Source: Bacteroidales bacterium (GTDB taxonomy: Bacteria > Bacteroidota > Bacteroidia > Bacteroidales > UBA1402). Taken from it: 64,000 nucleotides of DNA. Both the position numbers and the translations under genes were made by a program. The stretch lies in NCBI GenBank assembly GCA_021373135.1, contig JAJFTH010000004.1, forward strand, positions 124,001-188,000. The letters are read 5' to 3'. Each line of letters starts with the position of its first letter. Within the stretch, counting starts at the first letter, position 1. Positions 1-8,836 of the stretch are shown here, piece by piece. The notes below the pieces were generated by a model. It worked only from the letters and a program-made list of their open reading frames with translations. It was not told the DNA's origin and made no database searches.

Positions 1-943
1 CAACCATGTGTTTGCATTTCGGACAAAACGTATTTTCACCATTCAAGTCCGGATCGTTACCAATGTACACATACTTTATTCCGGCTGTCTCTGCCATTTT
101 TTTAGCCTGAAGCAGAATGTCTTCGGGTGTTGGCTTCAAGTGATCCAACTTATAGGCTGGGAAAAACCGACTGAAATGCAATGGCGTATCTTCAAATCCA
201 TTTTCAACAAGCCAATCACACATCTCATGAATCATCTCTGAACGGTCTGTGATTCCAGGTACCAACAGATTGGTTATTTCGAGCCATACGCCCTGGGCTT
301 TTAATATCTTCAGGGTATCAATCACAGGTTGAAGGTTCCCTCCGGAAAGACGGCGGTAAACATCATCCCTGATACATTTCAAATCAACATTGACAGCATC
401 CAGATAAGGACAAAGTTCGAGTAAAGGCTTCTCATTGATGTATCCGTTTGTAACCAATACTGTCTTAAAACCCTTATCATGAGCTATTTTTGCAATATCA
501 AAAACATACTCGTAAAAAACGCTGGGTTCTGTATAGGTAAACGCGATACAATCAACATGGTGTTCTTCCGCCAGCTTTAAAACCTCTTCAGGTGTCAAAT
601 TATATTTCTTTAAATCGTCCGGCGAACTTTGTGATATTTCCCAGTTTTGGCAATTAAGACATCTTAAATTGCAACCGGCCATGGCCATTGAGAAAATTTT
701 CCTTCCAGGTAAAAAGTGAAAAAGTGGTTTTTTTTCTATAGGATCTACCGCAAGCGAGCAAGGATTTCCGTAGCCCAAAGTATACAACTCCCCCCATCTG
801 TTTATTCTTGCATGACATATTCCTATTCTCCACTCCTGAAGTACACAGCGGTGCGGACAAAGGAGACAACGGACTGCATTACCAGGAAGACGTTCTTGAT
901 AAAGTGCCAAACGAGTAGATGATTCGGAATCAGGTAGTGACAT
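1..943 (-). CDS. AmmeMemoRadiSam-system radical SAM enzyme (partial, C-terminus cut by window edge)
   Basis: The gene reads right to left and is still open at base 1, so about 314 N-terminal residues are present. The ATG at 943 follows a good -7 element. Near residue 23 there is a conserved Cys-rich start (RCLLCPHRC), followed by the radical SAM cluster motif in GCNLRCLNCQNW (CxxxCxxC) around residues 90-100. The truncated C-terminal part still shows a CPKC pair. This layout is that of the PflA-related COG1180 enzymes that co-occur with Memo- and AMMECR1-like proteins. The enzyme should use a 4Fe-4S cluster to cleave S-adenosylmethionine, but the substrate of the family is not established. 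The Memo/AMMECR1 partners are not in the window and could lie to the left. Confidence 0.88.
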   Translation of the reverse strand, partial: MSLPDSESSTRLALYQERLPGNAVRCLLCPHRCVLQEWRIGICHARINRWGELYTLGYGNPCSLAVDPIEKKPLFHFLPGRKIFSMAMAGCNLRCLNCQNWEISQSSPDDLKKYNLTPEEVLKLAEEHHVDCIAFTYTEPSVFYEYVFDIAKIAHDKGFKTVLVTNGYINEKPLLELCPYLDAVNVDLKCIRDDVYRRLSGGNLQPVIDTLKILKAQGVWLEITNLLVPGITDRSEMIHEMCDWLVENGFEDTPLHFSRFFPAYKLDHLKPTPEDILLQAKKMAETAGIKYVYIGNDPDLNGENTFCPKCKHMV

Positions 944-988
944 CACTGATGTTCAATAATGTTTTCAAATTTAAATATTAGAACCAAA

Positions 989-996
989 CAAATATA
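989..996 (-). promoter_or_regulatory. -7 element (TATATTTG) of the radical SAM gene
   Basis: Reads TATATTTG on the minus strand, 45 nt from the ATG at 943. It forms a divergent promoter pair with the plus-strand element at 1049. Confidence 0.6.
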
Positions 997-1048
997 ATCA
1001 AATAGACCTTTTCTTTCATATCCTTATCAAGGATATTTACAGAATCCT

Positions 1049-1056
1049 TATATTTG
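1049..1056 (+). promoter_or_regulatory. -7 element (TATATTTG) of the DNA glycosylase gene
   Basis: Sits 23 nt before the GTG at 1080. It argues against any start further upstream and supports the GTG. Confidence 0.6.
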
Positions 1057-1079
1057 TTCCTCCATCAAACCCAGCTCAA

Positions 1080-1577
1080 GTGCCAAAGCAGATAGTCAGC
1101 TTTCCTCCCATCATCGCTAATCATCCAAGAATCCTGATCCTTGGCACCATGCCCAGTGTTATTTCGCTACAAGAAAACCAATACTATGCCCACCCTAAAA
1201 ATGCCTTCTGGAAAATTTTGTCAACCATCAACGACATCGATTGCCCCACGGATTATCAGATAAAGAAACAACTGATCATCACTATGAATCTGGCACTTTG
1301 GGATGTCTGCCACACCTGCATCCGTCCAGGCAGTGCTGACAGCAATATTCGGGAAGAAGAGCCAAACCGCATTGAAGAATTACTGGCCGCTCATCCCACC
1401 ATCCACACCATCATTTTCAACGGAAAAACAGCTGAGAAACTTTTTCACCGGTATCTGAAAATCATGGATGGAATCCATTCTATAACTCTTCCATCAACCA
1501 GTCCGGCATACACCCTTCCTTTTGAAAAAAAGCTGGAAGCTTGGCGGGTTATTCTTCAGAACCCGGAAAACAGATGA
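1080..1577 (+). CDS. DNA-deoxyinosine/uracil glycosylase-family protein
   Basis: 165 residues, opening with a GTG just downstream of a -7 element. The N-terminal FPPI...PRILILGTMPS segment and the following YYAHPKNAFWKIL match the small hypoxanthine-DNA glycosylase branch of the uracil-DNA glycosylase superfamily. In that branch GTMPS is the catalytic loop and YAHPxNxFW holds the base-binding pocket. A late LPSTSPAY segment corresponds to the DNA-intercalating motif. The expected role is excision of deaminated bases (hypoxanthine, possibly uracil) from DNA in the cytoplasm. Length is normal for the family. The gene stands alone, convergent with the lipocalin. The base preference cannot be read from the sequence. 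Confidence 0.85.
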   Translation: MPKQIVSFPPIIANHPRILILGTMPSVISLQENQYYAHPKNAFWKILSTINDIDCPTDYQIKKQLIITMNLALWDVCHTCIRPGSADSNIREEEPNRIEELLAAHPTIHTIIFNGKTAEKLFHRYLKIMDGIHSITLPSTSPAYTLPFEKKLEAWRVILQNPENR

Positions 1578-1608
1578 GGTAAAGGATTTACATGAAGCAA
1601 CCTTATCC

Positions 1609-2142
1609 TCATTGTTTGTCTTGTTCAACCCAGATAAGTGCTCCGGTATCAAAACCCAACCCTTTAGCCAAGTCTATATATTCTTGACAGACTTTTTCAG
1701 GAATTGTTTTCTCACGGGAAAGAATCCACAAATAATGGAGGTTTTTGCCAGCTATCAGCGCATACCGATATTGATCATCCAGCGCAATGACATTGTAACT
1801 GCCATAAAATGGTCCAAAAAAGGAAACTTTCAGTCTGGCCTCCTTGGAACGCCCGATCAATTTAGCTTTTCCAACGGCCTCTTTCCATTGTTTCTTTTCT
1901 GCATGATAACCGCGATTTACGACCTGAATACTACCATCCCCATTCAAGGAATAATTGGCTGTCGTATGATTCAATCCCCGCTCAAAACGAAAATCCATCC
2001 TTGCGATTTCGTACCATTTTCCAAGATACTTACCCGCATCAAAGGGTCTGACAGCTACAGCCCCTTTGGGAATGCCGGTACAAGAGTTGAAGGCAAAAAG
2101 GCCAACGAAGCCGGCCATCATGATTTTAAGATAGTTTTTCAT
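1609..2142 (-). CDS. blc: Blc-like outer-membrane lipocalin lipoprotein
   Basis: The ATG at 2142 gives a 177-residue protein with a lipoprotein signal ending in FNSC. The mature part carries the lipocalin GKWYEIAR motif (GxW structurally conserved region 1) and the NRGY motif, in the order found in bacterial lipocalin Blc. Blc-type proteins are outer-membrane-anchored beta barrels that bind lysophospholipids or fatty acids, often under envelope stress. A start four codons upstream (2154) is possible but gives a poorer signal peptide. A -7 element lies 35 nt upstream. The gene is monocistronic and converges with the glycosylase gene. Confidence 0.88.
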   Translation of the reverse strand: MKNYLKIMMAGFVGLFAFNSCTGIPKGAVAVRPFDAGKYLGKWYEIARMDFRFERGLNHTTANYSLNGDGSIQVVNRGYHAEKKQWKEAVGKAKLIGRSKEARLKVSFFGPFYGSYNVIALDDQYRYALIAGKNLHYLWILSREKTIPEKVCQEYIDLAKGLGFDTGALIWVEQDKQ

Positions 2143-2177
2143 ACATATATGCATTTAAAATGGCTACCTATTCACTT

Positions 2178-2185
2178 CAAATATA
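2178..2185 (-). promoter_or_regulatory. -7 element (TATATTTG) of the lipocalin gene
   Basis: Minus-strand TATATTTG, 35 nt before the ATG at 2142. Confidence 0.6.
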
Positions 2186-2314
2186 AGGAATAAAATCAAA
2201 ATTGCATGATTGAACAATTAATTATGAATTTATCTTTTAAAAATTCTTTTTGGATGAACCAATTGCTTTTTCGCAATTTTTCAATAAATTTACCGACAAC
2301 TATTTGTCAAAACA

Positions 2315-3520
2315 ATGAGACGAATATTACTTTATATGATTCTCATTTTTTTACCGACCGGTATTTCTGCTGCAAACGGCCTGAAAAAGATTGCCTCAGT
2401 TCCATTTCATGTAGTGGGCAGTTATATTGTCGTTGAAGTCAGCATCAACGGTTCCACAAAGTTCAACCTGATCCTGGACTCCGGCGTCACTCCCACCATT
2501 ATCACAGAACTCAATGCCGAAGACTCTCTTACATTAAATTATATCGGAAAAACAGAAATCAAAGGACTTGGACCAGATGAAGGCATTATGGCATATACCA
2601 GTTATGGGAATGTCTTCAAGGCAGGCAAAATGGAACTTATGAATCAAACGGTCTTTTTACTGGAAGAAGATATTTTCAGTTTGTCAAAACATGTCGGTAC
2701 AAAAATTAACGGCATCCTCGGCGCAAACCTTTTTAAGGATTACATCGTAAAGATTGACCACAACCTTCAATGCATTACTTTTTTCGAAAATGAATCTTTT
2801 AAAATACCCAAAGGGTATACAGCCATTCCGATGATCATTGAAGGCAATAAGATGTTTGTTACCATACCTGTCACTGAAGCTGACTGGAGTACCAGATATT
2901 CCAAAATGCTTTTGGACACTGGTGCCGAACTGACAGCTTGGTTCCGTTCAACAGGAGCTCATCCCATCAAATTGCCGGAAAAGAGAATCCGAAGTTATAT
3001 CGGGCAAGGCTTGAACGGAGAAATTGAAGGTTATATGGGACGTATATACATGATCAATATAGGCGGACATATCCTTAACCATCCCATTGTCCATTTTCCT
3101 GATTCGGCATCCATCACCGGAGCCATACTCGCATCTGAACGGGAAGGAACCATCGGAAGTCAGATTCTGAGTCGATTTAACATGATTTTTGACCAGAAAA
3201 GAAATATGCTTTATGTCAAACCCAACTGGAAATTCAACAAGCCCTTCACATACAACATCGCCGGCATTGAAATGATACAAGAGGATCCATCCATTCCTTT
3301 TCCGGAAATCAGTCATGTCAGGGAAGGATCACCGGCTGATCTTGCAGGGGTGCAAATTGGAGACAGAATCATTCAAGTCAACGAGGCCAGTGTTCTTAAT
3401 ACGAACATCAATGTGCTTAGAAATTATTTCGAGACCAGTTCCAAAAATCCGCTCACCGTCCTATTAATGCGTGAAGAAAAAACCCTGATTCTCAAAATTG
3501 AAATGAAAAGTATCCTATGA
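2315..3520 (+). CDS. Two-lobed retropepsin-like aspartyl protease with C-terminal PDZ domain
   Basis: 401 residues with a signal peptide (about residues 1-20), so secreted or periplasmic. Two retropepsin-like lobes follow. Lobe 1 has LILDSG (Asp55) and the matching ILG motif near 134-136. Lobe 2 has MLLDTG (Asp201). A PDZ domain covers roughly residues 315-400 (EGSPADLAGVQIGDRI). Having both lobes on one chain lets a monomer build the two-aspartate active site that viral proteases build by dimerising. Lobe 1 carries DSG in place of the usual DTG, and DSG occurs in active aspartic proteases. The family is common in Bacteroidota, but its substrates are unknown. Transcribed alone and convergent with the nitroreductase. 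Confidence 0.85.
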   Translation: MRRILLYMILIFLPTGISAANGLKKIASVPFHVVGSYIVVEVSINGSTKFNLILDSGVTPTIITELNAEDSLTLNYIGKTEIKGLGPDEGIMAYTSYGNVFKAGKMELMNQTVFLLEEDIFSLSKHVGTKINGILGANLFKDYIVKIDHNLQCITFFENESFKIPKGYTAIPMIIEGNKMFVTIPVTEADWSTRYSKMLLDTGAELTAWFRSTGAHPIKLPEKRIRSYIGQGLNGEIEGYMGRIYMINIGGHILNHPIVHFPDSASITGAILASEREGTIGSQILSRFNMIFDQKRNMLYVKPNWKFNKPFTYNIAGIEMIQEDPSIPFPEISHVREGSPADLAGVQIGDRIIQVNEASVLNTNINVLRNYFETSSKNPLTVLLMREEKTLILKIEMKSIL

Positions 3521-3542
3521 AATCATTCCCATATCACCATGG

Positions 3543-4469
3543 TTAGTTCCTATCCACAGAAGCAAAAGTCCGAGTGATGGACTTTGTGAATTTAATGGAC
3601 GGATATCCCATGATGATAAATAATCCTTCTCTGCTTTTATTTTGAATTTCATGAGCTTCCCTGAATTTTTTGGCAAGTTTTCCATTCTGAATCATGGGAT
3701 GCATGGCACCCAACATACACGTGCCTAATCCGAGGGATTCGGCTGCAAGCATGGCATAAGTGGCAGCGATGATGGGATCTGCCGGATCGGAATATTCTGA
3801 TCCGTAAAAATACAAAGCAACAGGTGCATCATAGGTCACAACATTCTCACCTTTATTCATGAAATCCGTGTAACATTCCAGACATGGCTTCAGGAATCCG
3901 CGAAAAAGCTGATCGGTTTTCTTTCCCCAAAAAGGGCGCATCAGCATCAGAAACCATTTCGACGTATACCATTTTATATGCTCCAGATAGGCACAAAAAT
4001 CTTCAGCAAAGGCACGGACCTTCTCCTTACTGTCAAAAACCAGTACATGAACATCTGAAGGTGGAAGTCCCATCGGTGCTGTAGAAGCCGCTGCAATAAC
4101 CTGATCTATCAATGCTTTATCTACAGGTTTCTCCTTAAATTCACGCACAGCCCGACGACGCAGCATCAATGCCAACAGTGCATCATGTGTGGCTGCATCT
4201 TCCTTCGGGGGAATTTCCTTCAAGTCACCGGCAGAAGTGCAACGACCTTCTACTGTAATGGCTCCGTGCGGACAAACCATCATGCAATGTCCGCAACCGA
4301 TACATCCGAATATAGATTGATCTGAAAGACAGACCTTTTTATCCAATATGGTCAAAGAAAAACTCTTGCAGACTGTCACACACAATCCACAACCATTACA
4401 AAGTGTTTTATCAATGTGTATGGTGGCATTTTCCTGGGTACGAGAAGTCGGTATTGCCATAATCTTCAT
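3543..4469 (-). CDS. Ferredoxin-domain nitroreductase family protein
   Basis: 308 residues. The N-terminus (about 15-75) is a two-cluster 4Fe-4S ferredoxin module with CNGCGLCVTVC and CIGCGHCMMVCPHG. From about residue 95 on there is an FMN-binding nitroreductase fold (LRRRAVREFKEKPV, AASTAPMGLPPSDV, LGTCMLGAMHP). Such fusions pass electrons from the iron-sulfur clusters to the flavin and reduce nitro compounds, quinones or unknown substrates in the cytoplasm of anaerobes. The start at 4469 is kept; a second ATG lies three codons downstream. A -7 element sits 38 nt upstream. Physiological substrate unknown. Confidence 0.88.
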   Translation of the reverse strand: MKIMAIPTSRTQENATIHIDKTLCNGCGLCVTVCKSFSLTILDKKVCLSDQSIFGCIGCGHCMMVCPHGAITVEGRCTSAGDLKEIPPKEDAATHDALLALMLRRRAVREFKEKPVDKALIDQVIAAASTAPMGLPPSDVHVLVFDSKEKVRAFAEDFCAYLEHIKWYTSKWFLMLMRPFWGKKTDQLFRGFLKPCLECYTDFMNKGENVVTYDAPVALYFYGSEYSDPADPIIAATYAMLAAESLGLGTCMLGAMHPMIQNGKLAKKFREAHEIQNKSREGLFIIMGYPSIKFTKSITRTFASVDRN

Positions 4470-4507
4470 TTATTAAGGTTTCGAAAACATCTTATTCATA
4501 ATAATCA

Positions 4508-4515
4508 CAAATATA
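4508..4515 (-). promoter_or_regulatory. -7 element (TATATTTG) of the nitroreductase gene
   Basis: Minus-strand TATATTTG, 38 nt before the ATG at 4469. Confidence 0.55.
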
Positions 4516-4528
4516 CGCTGAAAAAGTA

Positions 4529-4915
4529 TTATCTGAAAGTGACTATATAGTTCATCACAAAATTCCAAATCGTAACAACGCCGATTGCAAAAAGTTTGGA
4601 AAGATAGAAATTCAGGTGCAGTTTCTCTGTCAAAAGATAAATGATGAGATTATTGAGTCCCAAACCAATCAGCGATATTCCGAAAAAAGAAAAGTACTCG
4701 GTTACAATCTGCTCATTATGACTGTGGAAAGTCCAAACCCTGTTGAAAAAATAGTTGGAAGTAGCCGCAAGCACAAAACCGGAAGAATTGGCTATGTATT
4801 TATTGGCTTTTGCTTTCTCTTTCAATAACCAGGTCGTTCCAAAATCCACAAACATGCCGGAAAATCCGACGACACAAAACTTGATCAGTTTAAAAAGCAA
4901 GGCACTGTCTATCAT
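4529..4915 (-). CDS. GtrA family membrane protein
   Basis: 128 residues with four predicted membrane segments and the GtrA/DPMS pattern: FCVVGFSGMFVDFG near the N-terminus, then ANSSGFVLAATSNYFFNRVWTF. GtrA-like proteins are small polytopic partners thought to move or position polyprenyl-phosphate-linked sugars for a glycosyltransferase. The start codon overlaps the stop of the upstream GT39 gene (4912-4915), so the two are translationally coupled. This supports a joint role in transferring a lipid-linked sugar onto a cell-surface acceptor. Confidence 0.88.
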   Translation of the reverse strand: MIDSALLFKLIKFCVVGFSGMFVDFGTTWLLKEKAKANKYIANSSGFVLAATSNYFFNRVWTFHSHNEQIVTEYFSFFGISLIGLGLNNLIIYLLTEKLHLNFYLSKLFAIGVVTIWNFVMNYIVTFR

Positions 4916-6600
4916 TCTTTTACAATTTTCACTTTAAACATGTCGTTTTCCAAGGCCGGTCCAAAAACACTGTTTGTCGTAACAGTAAACGTGTATTCAC
5001 CATTTTCCAGTTCAGGAACGATGACGCTCATCTCCCCGGATAAGGTCTCCGATGGCTTCATGACGGAAAAATCCATCTTGCTGATGATGGGGCCGATTTC
5101 CTTGACTTTTTTGGTAAAGAAACAGGCACAGATACTGACCGGGAATGTTTTATCTTTAAAGTTTATAGAATAGGGATATGGGTTGTGAACCGAAAAGCTG
5201 GTGTGAATGGTATCTCCACTATGTTTTACACTTTCAGCCGGCATTTCAGCTTTCACTTTCAACCTCATGGCAGAATGAAAACGATCGGTAAAAAAGCCCT
5301 CGAAAGTTTGTCCGTCCACCTGATAACTTTGACTCAGGCCTTCCACTTTGGCACAAACGAATACAGGCTTGCCTTCAAACGCCCGTTCTATTTGCCAGAC
5401 ATCAAATTGAGTCCGGCGGTTGTAGATGGAGCTGATGGTGGTGGATGGATGTCCGCTGAAAAATGTATACATGGAAGGTCTCTGAAATGATCCGGTAAAT
5501 ACAACAGGCAACTTCCCTGCAACGGATTCGATGGCCTTGAACTTTTTCTTCTCATCAAAACCGGCTTTTCCTGCCAAAGGAGGACAGACCAATGCCATTC
5601 TAATCAGTAAAATAAGTACCACAGAGCCCAATACATAACGGGTGATATATTTTCTGACAAATTCGTGTTCCTTAGACCGGTTATAAAGAATAATGATCAT
5701 CGGAATGGAACAAGCCACGGTCCAATGTGGTTCTACATGCCCCCTATAAGCCATCACCCAGAAAAAAGAAATAAAGCCGATGATGAGGACATACAAGCCA
5801 CGCTCAAATACATCCTTGCTTCTGAATTTAAACAGGACATAAATAACCAAGCCCAAAGTAAACGGGTTAAAGACAGCCAACTGGTTGGGAATAAACTCCA
5901 GAAAATATTTCAGTTGAAACTGGCCGCTCCTGTCAACCAAATGATATTGGAAACTGGGAAAATGGTTGCTATACTGCCAGTAGAAATGTGGTGACAGAAG
6001 CAACAACGCTCCAATGCCCGCCAACCAGAATTTGGGATTTGCCAACAGTCGCACGTTCGACAAAACGATAAAACCGATCACCAGGCAAGCCTGATATTTG
6101 CTGTAAACCATTCCTGCCATGGATAAACAAAGCAACAAGGTATTCCGGGCATTTTCACTTTTTAGGAAAAGTTTGTAGGAAAGCAGGAAGAATGCAGTGA
6201 AAAACAACAAAGGTGCATCCGGTGTCGTTACAAAACCCAGCGCGGCAAACATCACCAAAGAAGCGGAGATGATGAAAAAAGTACAAACTTTCCGGTTGTC
6301 CGCCTCCTTTTCGTCAATCATTTTCCAAACAAGCCACAACGTCCCCACCTGAGCCAACACGGTCAAGAACCGAACACCCAGGTTTCCGCAGAAAAGTAAA
6401 GCACTTAGAAAGTTAAAGACAGCAACCATGGGCGGATGGTCAAAATAGCCCCATGCCAGACGCTGTCCCCAAAGTGCATAATAAGATTCGTCGTTGGACA
6501 TTCCGGTAAAAATAGCCTGCAGCAAGTTCACGACAAACCATGCGGCCAGCATCAGAAAGAAAGTGTTTTTAGCGGATAGTTCTTTGGAAGGGATATGCAT
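4912..6600 (-). CDS. GT39/ArnT-like polytopic glycosyltransferase
   Basis: 562 residues. The first 350 or so form many membrane helices. The first external loop carries the acidic NDESYYALWG and the GYFDHPPM motif typical of GT-C fold dolichyl/undecaprenyl-phosphate mannosyltransferase-like enzymes. The last 180 residues are soluble and look like a periplasmic beta-rich domain. The enzyme should use a polyprenyl-phosphate sugar donor on the periplasmic face. The acceptor (lipid A, glycan or protein) is not readable. It is the first gene of a two-gene operon with GtrA, with a -7 element 43 nt upstream. Confidence 0.88.
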   Translation of the reverse strand: MHIPSKELSAKNTFFLMLAAWFVVNLLQAIFTGMSNDESYYALWGQRLAWGYFDHPPMVAVFNFLSALLFCGNLGVRFLTVLAQVGTLWLVWKMIDEKEADNRKVCTFFIISASLVMFAALGFVTTPDAPLLFFTAFFLLSYKLFLKSENARNTLLLCLSMAGMVYSKYQACLVIGFIVLSNVRLLANPKFWLAGIGALLLLSPHFYWQYSNHFPSFQYHLVDRSGQFQLKYFLEFIPNQLAVFNPFTLGLVIYVLFKFRSKDVFERGLYVLIIGFISFFWVMAYRGHVEPHWTVACSIPMIIILYNRSKEHEFVRKYITRYVLGSVVLILLIRMALVCPPLAGKAGFDEKKKFKAIESVAGKLPVVFTGSFQRPSMYTFFSGHPSTTISSIYNRRTQFDVWQIERAFEGKPVFVCAKVEGLSQSYQVDGQTFEGFFTDRFHSAMRLKVKAEMPAESVKHSGDTIHTSFSVHNPYPYSINFKDKTFPVSICACFFTKKVKEIGPIISKMDFSVMKPSETLSGEMSVIVPELENGEYTFTVTTNSVFGPALENDMFKVKIVKE

Positions 6601-6643
6601 ATCGGTTTTTCATCAATTTTTATTCTACGCATAAAAAGCAGCG

Positions 6644-6651
6644 CAAAGATA
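6644..6651 (-). promoter_or_regulatory. -7 element (TATCTTTG) of the GT39-GtrA operon
   Basis: Minus-strand TATCTTTG, 43 nt before the ATG at 6600. Confidence 0.5.
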
Positions 6652-6705
6652 AAGAAAAGATTCATGAGTTTAAACCTGAGACTTCTCCTATGAGCCCAAT
6701 CAAAA

Positions 6706-7323
6706 TTACTTCACCCAAATGAGCATATTCCCTTTGATTCTCCATTTTCCCCAGGATTTCTTCATCACCAGATAATATCCGGCTCCGTCGTTCTTTCCCA
6801 GTTTATAGGTCAGGTAAATAAAAGCTCTATTCTTCTTTTCGTTAAATCCAGGCCTCGAAACATTCACATAAGGCTTTAACCCAAAATGATAATAATACGT
6901 ATGCCATTCCCCGTTTTTGGGGAAAACTTTCCCAAGTTCCGATTTCCTGATATAGGTGATCCTGTCTTTCAGACCGGCAACAGAATCAATTTTTAGGGAC
7001 GAATGATTCTTGCTGCAAAAATCGTGTAGCATACCCTTGTCCTTTTCTATCAAGACCTTTCGCTGAAACAAGTTTAAGGTATCAAACTCCGCGTCCCGGA
7101 GCGGACTCTTCGTCACGTTCAGGAGTACCAGTTCCGGCACTTTATGACCATTGAACTTCTTGACCAATCCCTTCCGTTTGGATGTCTTGTATTTTGGAAT
7201 CAGCTTGTTTCCGTCATTCAACAAAGACGCAATGACCTTGTTTTCCAACGCTGTTTGTCCACATACCTCATCAGATGCCTGCCATAGAAAAAGGAAGATT
7301 ATAAGAAATCGGGCAAACCTCAT
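6706..7323 (-). CDS. Secreted protein of unknown function
   Basis: With the ATG at 7323 the protein has 205 residues and a hydrophobic signal peptide ending near VCGQ. An upstream in-frame ATG at 7356 would bury that signal behind a polar stretch and is less likely. The mature protein mixes charged and aromatic residues. Its C-terminal half (HTYYYHFGLKPYVNVSRPGF, then YYLVMKKSWGKWRIKG) reads like beta strands of a small lipocalin- or NTF2-like fold, but I do not recognise a family. It lies between the esterase and GT39 genes on the same strand, with gaps of 46 and 105 bp. No function is assigned. Confidence 0.7.
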   Translation of the reverse strand: MRFARFLIIFLFLWQASDEVCGQTALENKVIASLLNDGNKLIPKYKTSKRKGLVKKFNGHKVPELVLLNVTKSPLRDAEFDTLNLFQRKVLIEKDKGMLHDFCSKNHSSLKIDSVAGLKDRITYIRKSELGKVFPKNGEWHTYYYHFGLKPYVNVSRPGFNEKKNRAFIYLTYKLGKNDGAGYYLVMKKSWGKWRIKGNMLIWVK

Positions 7324-7369
7324 GACTGAACAACATCGGAAATGGTAAAAGTTCATCGCCTATTTTGTC

Positions 7370-8188
7370 CTATCTTTGTTGGCTCGTAAAATACCGGTTC
7401 ATAAACAATGCCTGATATTGAATGGATACCGTCCAATACGTCCAGTTGTGCATACCGGGACGAGTCATGAAATCATGAGGAATGTTTCGTTCCAACAATT
7501 TCTCATGAAGATTTACATTCACCTTGTAAAAGAAGTCCTCAGACCCGCAATCAATGAATATGGCCAATCTGTTTGGTGTCAAAAGATGCAAGAGGTTGAT
7601 GACCGTATTATTCTCCCAGTTATCAGGATACTCCGAATATTTACCCAAACATTTTTCCAAATCCCAGTTTTTTGGGAAAGAACGAATGTCCACACCACCG
7701 CTCATACTACCTGCTACACCGTAAACATCCTGATGTCTGAATGCCAGATACAATGCACCATGGCCACCCATGCTCAGACCGGTGATGCCTCTTCCGCTAC
7801 GGTCCCTGATGGTCTTGTAACTTTCATCCACCCATTTGACCAATTCGCCGGAAACAAAGGTTTCGTACCTGATGCTTTTATCCATAGGGCTGTCAAAATA
7901 CCAGCTCTTTGCACCGTCAGGACATACGAAAATGATATTGTAAAGGTCTGATAATTTATCCATACCTTTTGCCTTCTTCACCCAACCTGAATAATCATCG
8001 CCAAAACCGTGAAGCAAATATATGACCGGATATTCTTTTCCATCGGCATAGTTATCAGGAGTAATGATGACGGTTTTAATGTTCTTGTTCATGGAAGGGC
8101 TGTAGACCTGTACGGTGTCAACTTTGGCAGCATAACAGAAAACGATTGTTGTAAGAAACAACAAGGTGGTAAGTAGTGTTTTTTTCAT
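7370..8188 (-). CDS. Secreted esterase, alpha/beta hydrolase (esterase D / XynC-like)
   Basis: 272 residues from the ATG at 8188; a TTG two codons further up is not needed. A signal peptide covers about residues 1-20. The hydrolase fold shows YLLHGFGDDYSGW (oxyanion strand), GITGLSMGGHGA (nucleophile Ser in GLSMG), the acid in IDCGSEDFF, and His in PGMHNWTYW near the C-terminus. This is the pattern of the esterase D/S-formylglutathione hydrolase/feruloyl esterase-like family. In Bacteroidota such exported members often deacylate polysaccharides, but the substrate cannot be deduced here. A -7 element lies 29 nt upstream. Confidence 0.88.
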   Translation of the reverse strand: MKKTLLTTLLFLTTIVFCYAAKVDTVQVYSPSMNKNIKTVIITPDNYADGKEYPVIYLLHGFGDDYSGWVKKAKGMDKLSDLYNIIFVCPDGAKSWYFDSPMDKSIRYETFVSGELVKWVDESYKTIRDRSGRGITGLSMGGHGALYLAFRHQDVYGVAGSMSGGVDIRSFPKNWDLEKCLGKYSEYPDNWENNTVINLLHLLTPNRLAIFIDCGSEDFFYKVNVNLHEKLLERNIPHDFMTRPGMHNWTYWTVSIQYQALFMNRYFTSQQR

Positions 8189-8217
8189 ATCCAATAGGTA
8201 TTCTATCTAAATAAATG

Positions 8218-8225
8218 CAAAGATA
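8218..8225 (-). promoter_or_regulatory. -7 element (TATCTTTG) of the esterase gene
   Basis: Minus-strand TATCTTTG, 29 nt before the ATG at 8188. Confidence 0.55.
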
Positions 8226-8314
8226 ACAGAACTTGTTAATTTCTCATCACATTAAAATAAAAACGACAAGGAGTGCCGATATTCATAACCTCAACGAAAT
8301 GTGGTTGTAAGGGA

Positions 8315-8836
8315 TTATTTCAGCTTGAGAGGAATCAAAACCCTGGAATCCAACTTTACAACAGGTAAGGAAAAAGAACTTTCGGAAATCTTATATGTAA
8401 TGGTATCCAGAGGGATTATGGCTTCTGCTTCTGCCTCCATTTCGGTGATGTCGAGTATTTCAATGGTCACTTTGGCTACACCTTGCCTGATCATGTCAAT
8501 TTCTTGCGCGGCAGCATAAGTAAGGTCTATCAAATGCCCTTTTCCGGGATAAAAGCGATCATTCACCTTAACAACGACACTTTTTCCATTAGACTTATTG
8601 GTCACACGGACCAAAGTACCAAAAGGTATTGAAGGATGGGCAGCAGTAAATCTTTTATTGTCCAATCTTTCACCGCTTGACGTTTTCCGACCATCAAATT
8701 TCTTATTGTAGTACGAAGCGGTGCCACTTGTCAAATTAGAAAGGGCTGTCATGTTCTGAGGGCAAAAAATCAAAAAAAAGGAAGTTGACAGAACGATTAA
8801 GAGTAACTTTTCTTGTGAGAAAATCCGCTCAATCAT
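8315..8836 (-). CDS. rlpA: RlpA-like septal ring lytic transglycosylase family protein
   Basis: The ATG at 8836 gives 173 residues with an N-terminal signal or anchor helix. The reading frame stays open upstream to 8944, but those codons add an extra hydrophobic segment. A double-psi beta-barrel follows: GTASYYNKKFDGRKTSSGE, AAHPSIPFGTLVRVTN, then VKVNDRF and IDLTYAAAQEI. The conserved Asp of VNDR, which is catalytic in RlpA, is present. RlpA cleaves peptidoglycan strands lacking stem peptides at the septum. No SPOR domain is present; a 60-residue tail replaces it. It is shorter than enterobacterial RlpA but normal for the phylum. Confidence 0.85.
   Translation of the reverse strand: MIERIFSQEKLLLIVLSTSFFLIFCPQNMTALSNLTSGTASYYNKKFDGRKTSSGERLDNKRFTAAHPSIPFGTLVRVTNKSNGKSVVVKVNDRFYPGKGHLIDLTYAAAQEIDMIRQGVAKVTIEILDITEMEAEAEAIIPLDTITYKISESSFSLPVVKLDSRVLIPLKLK

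Noticed and set aside
1522..2193. Long plus-strand open frame opposite the lipocalin gene
   Set aside because: It runs antisense to a well-supported lipocalin, overlaps the glycosylase end in another frame, and its product has no recognisable domain.
7376..7951. 191-codon plus-strand frame opposite the esterase, with TATCTTTG just before it (about 7367)
   Set aside because: The minus-strand esterase motifs are unambiguous. The antisense product looks random, and a lone TAnnTTTG match without a second promoter element is weak.
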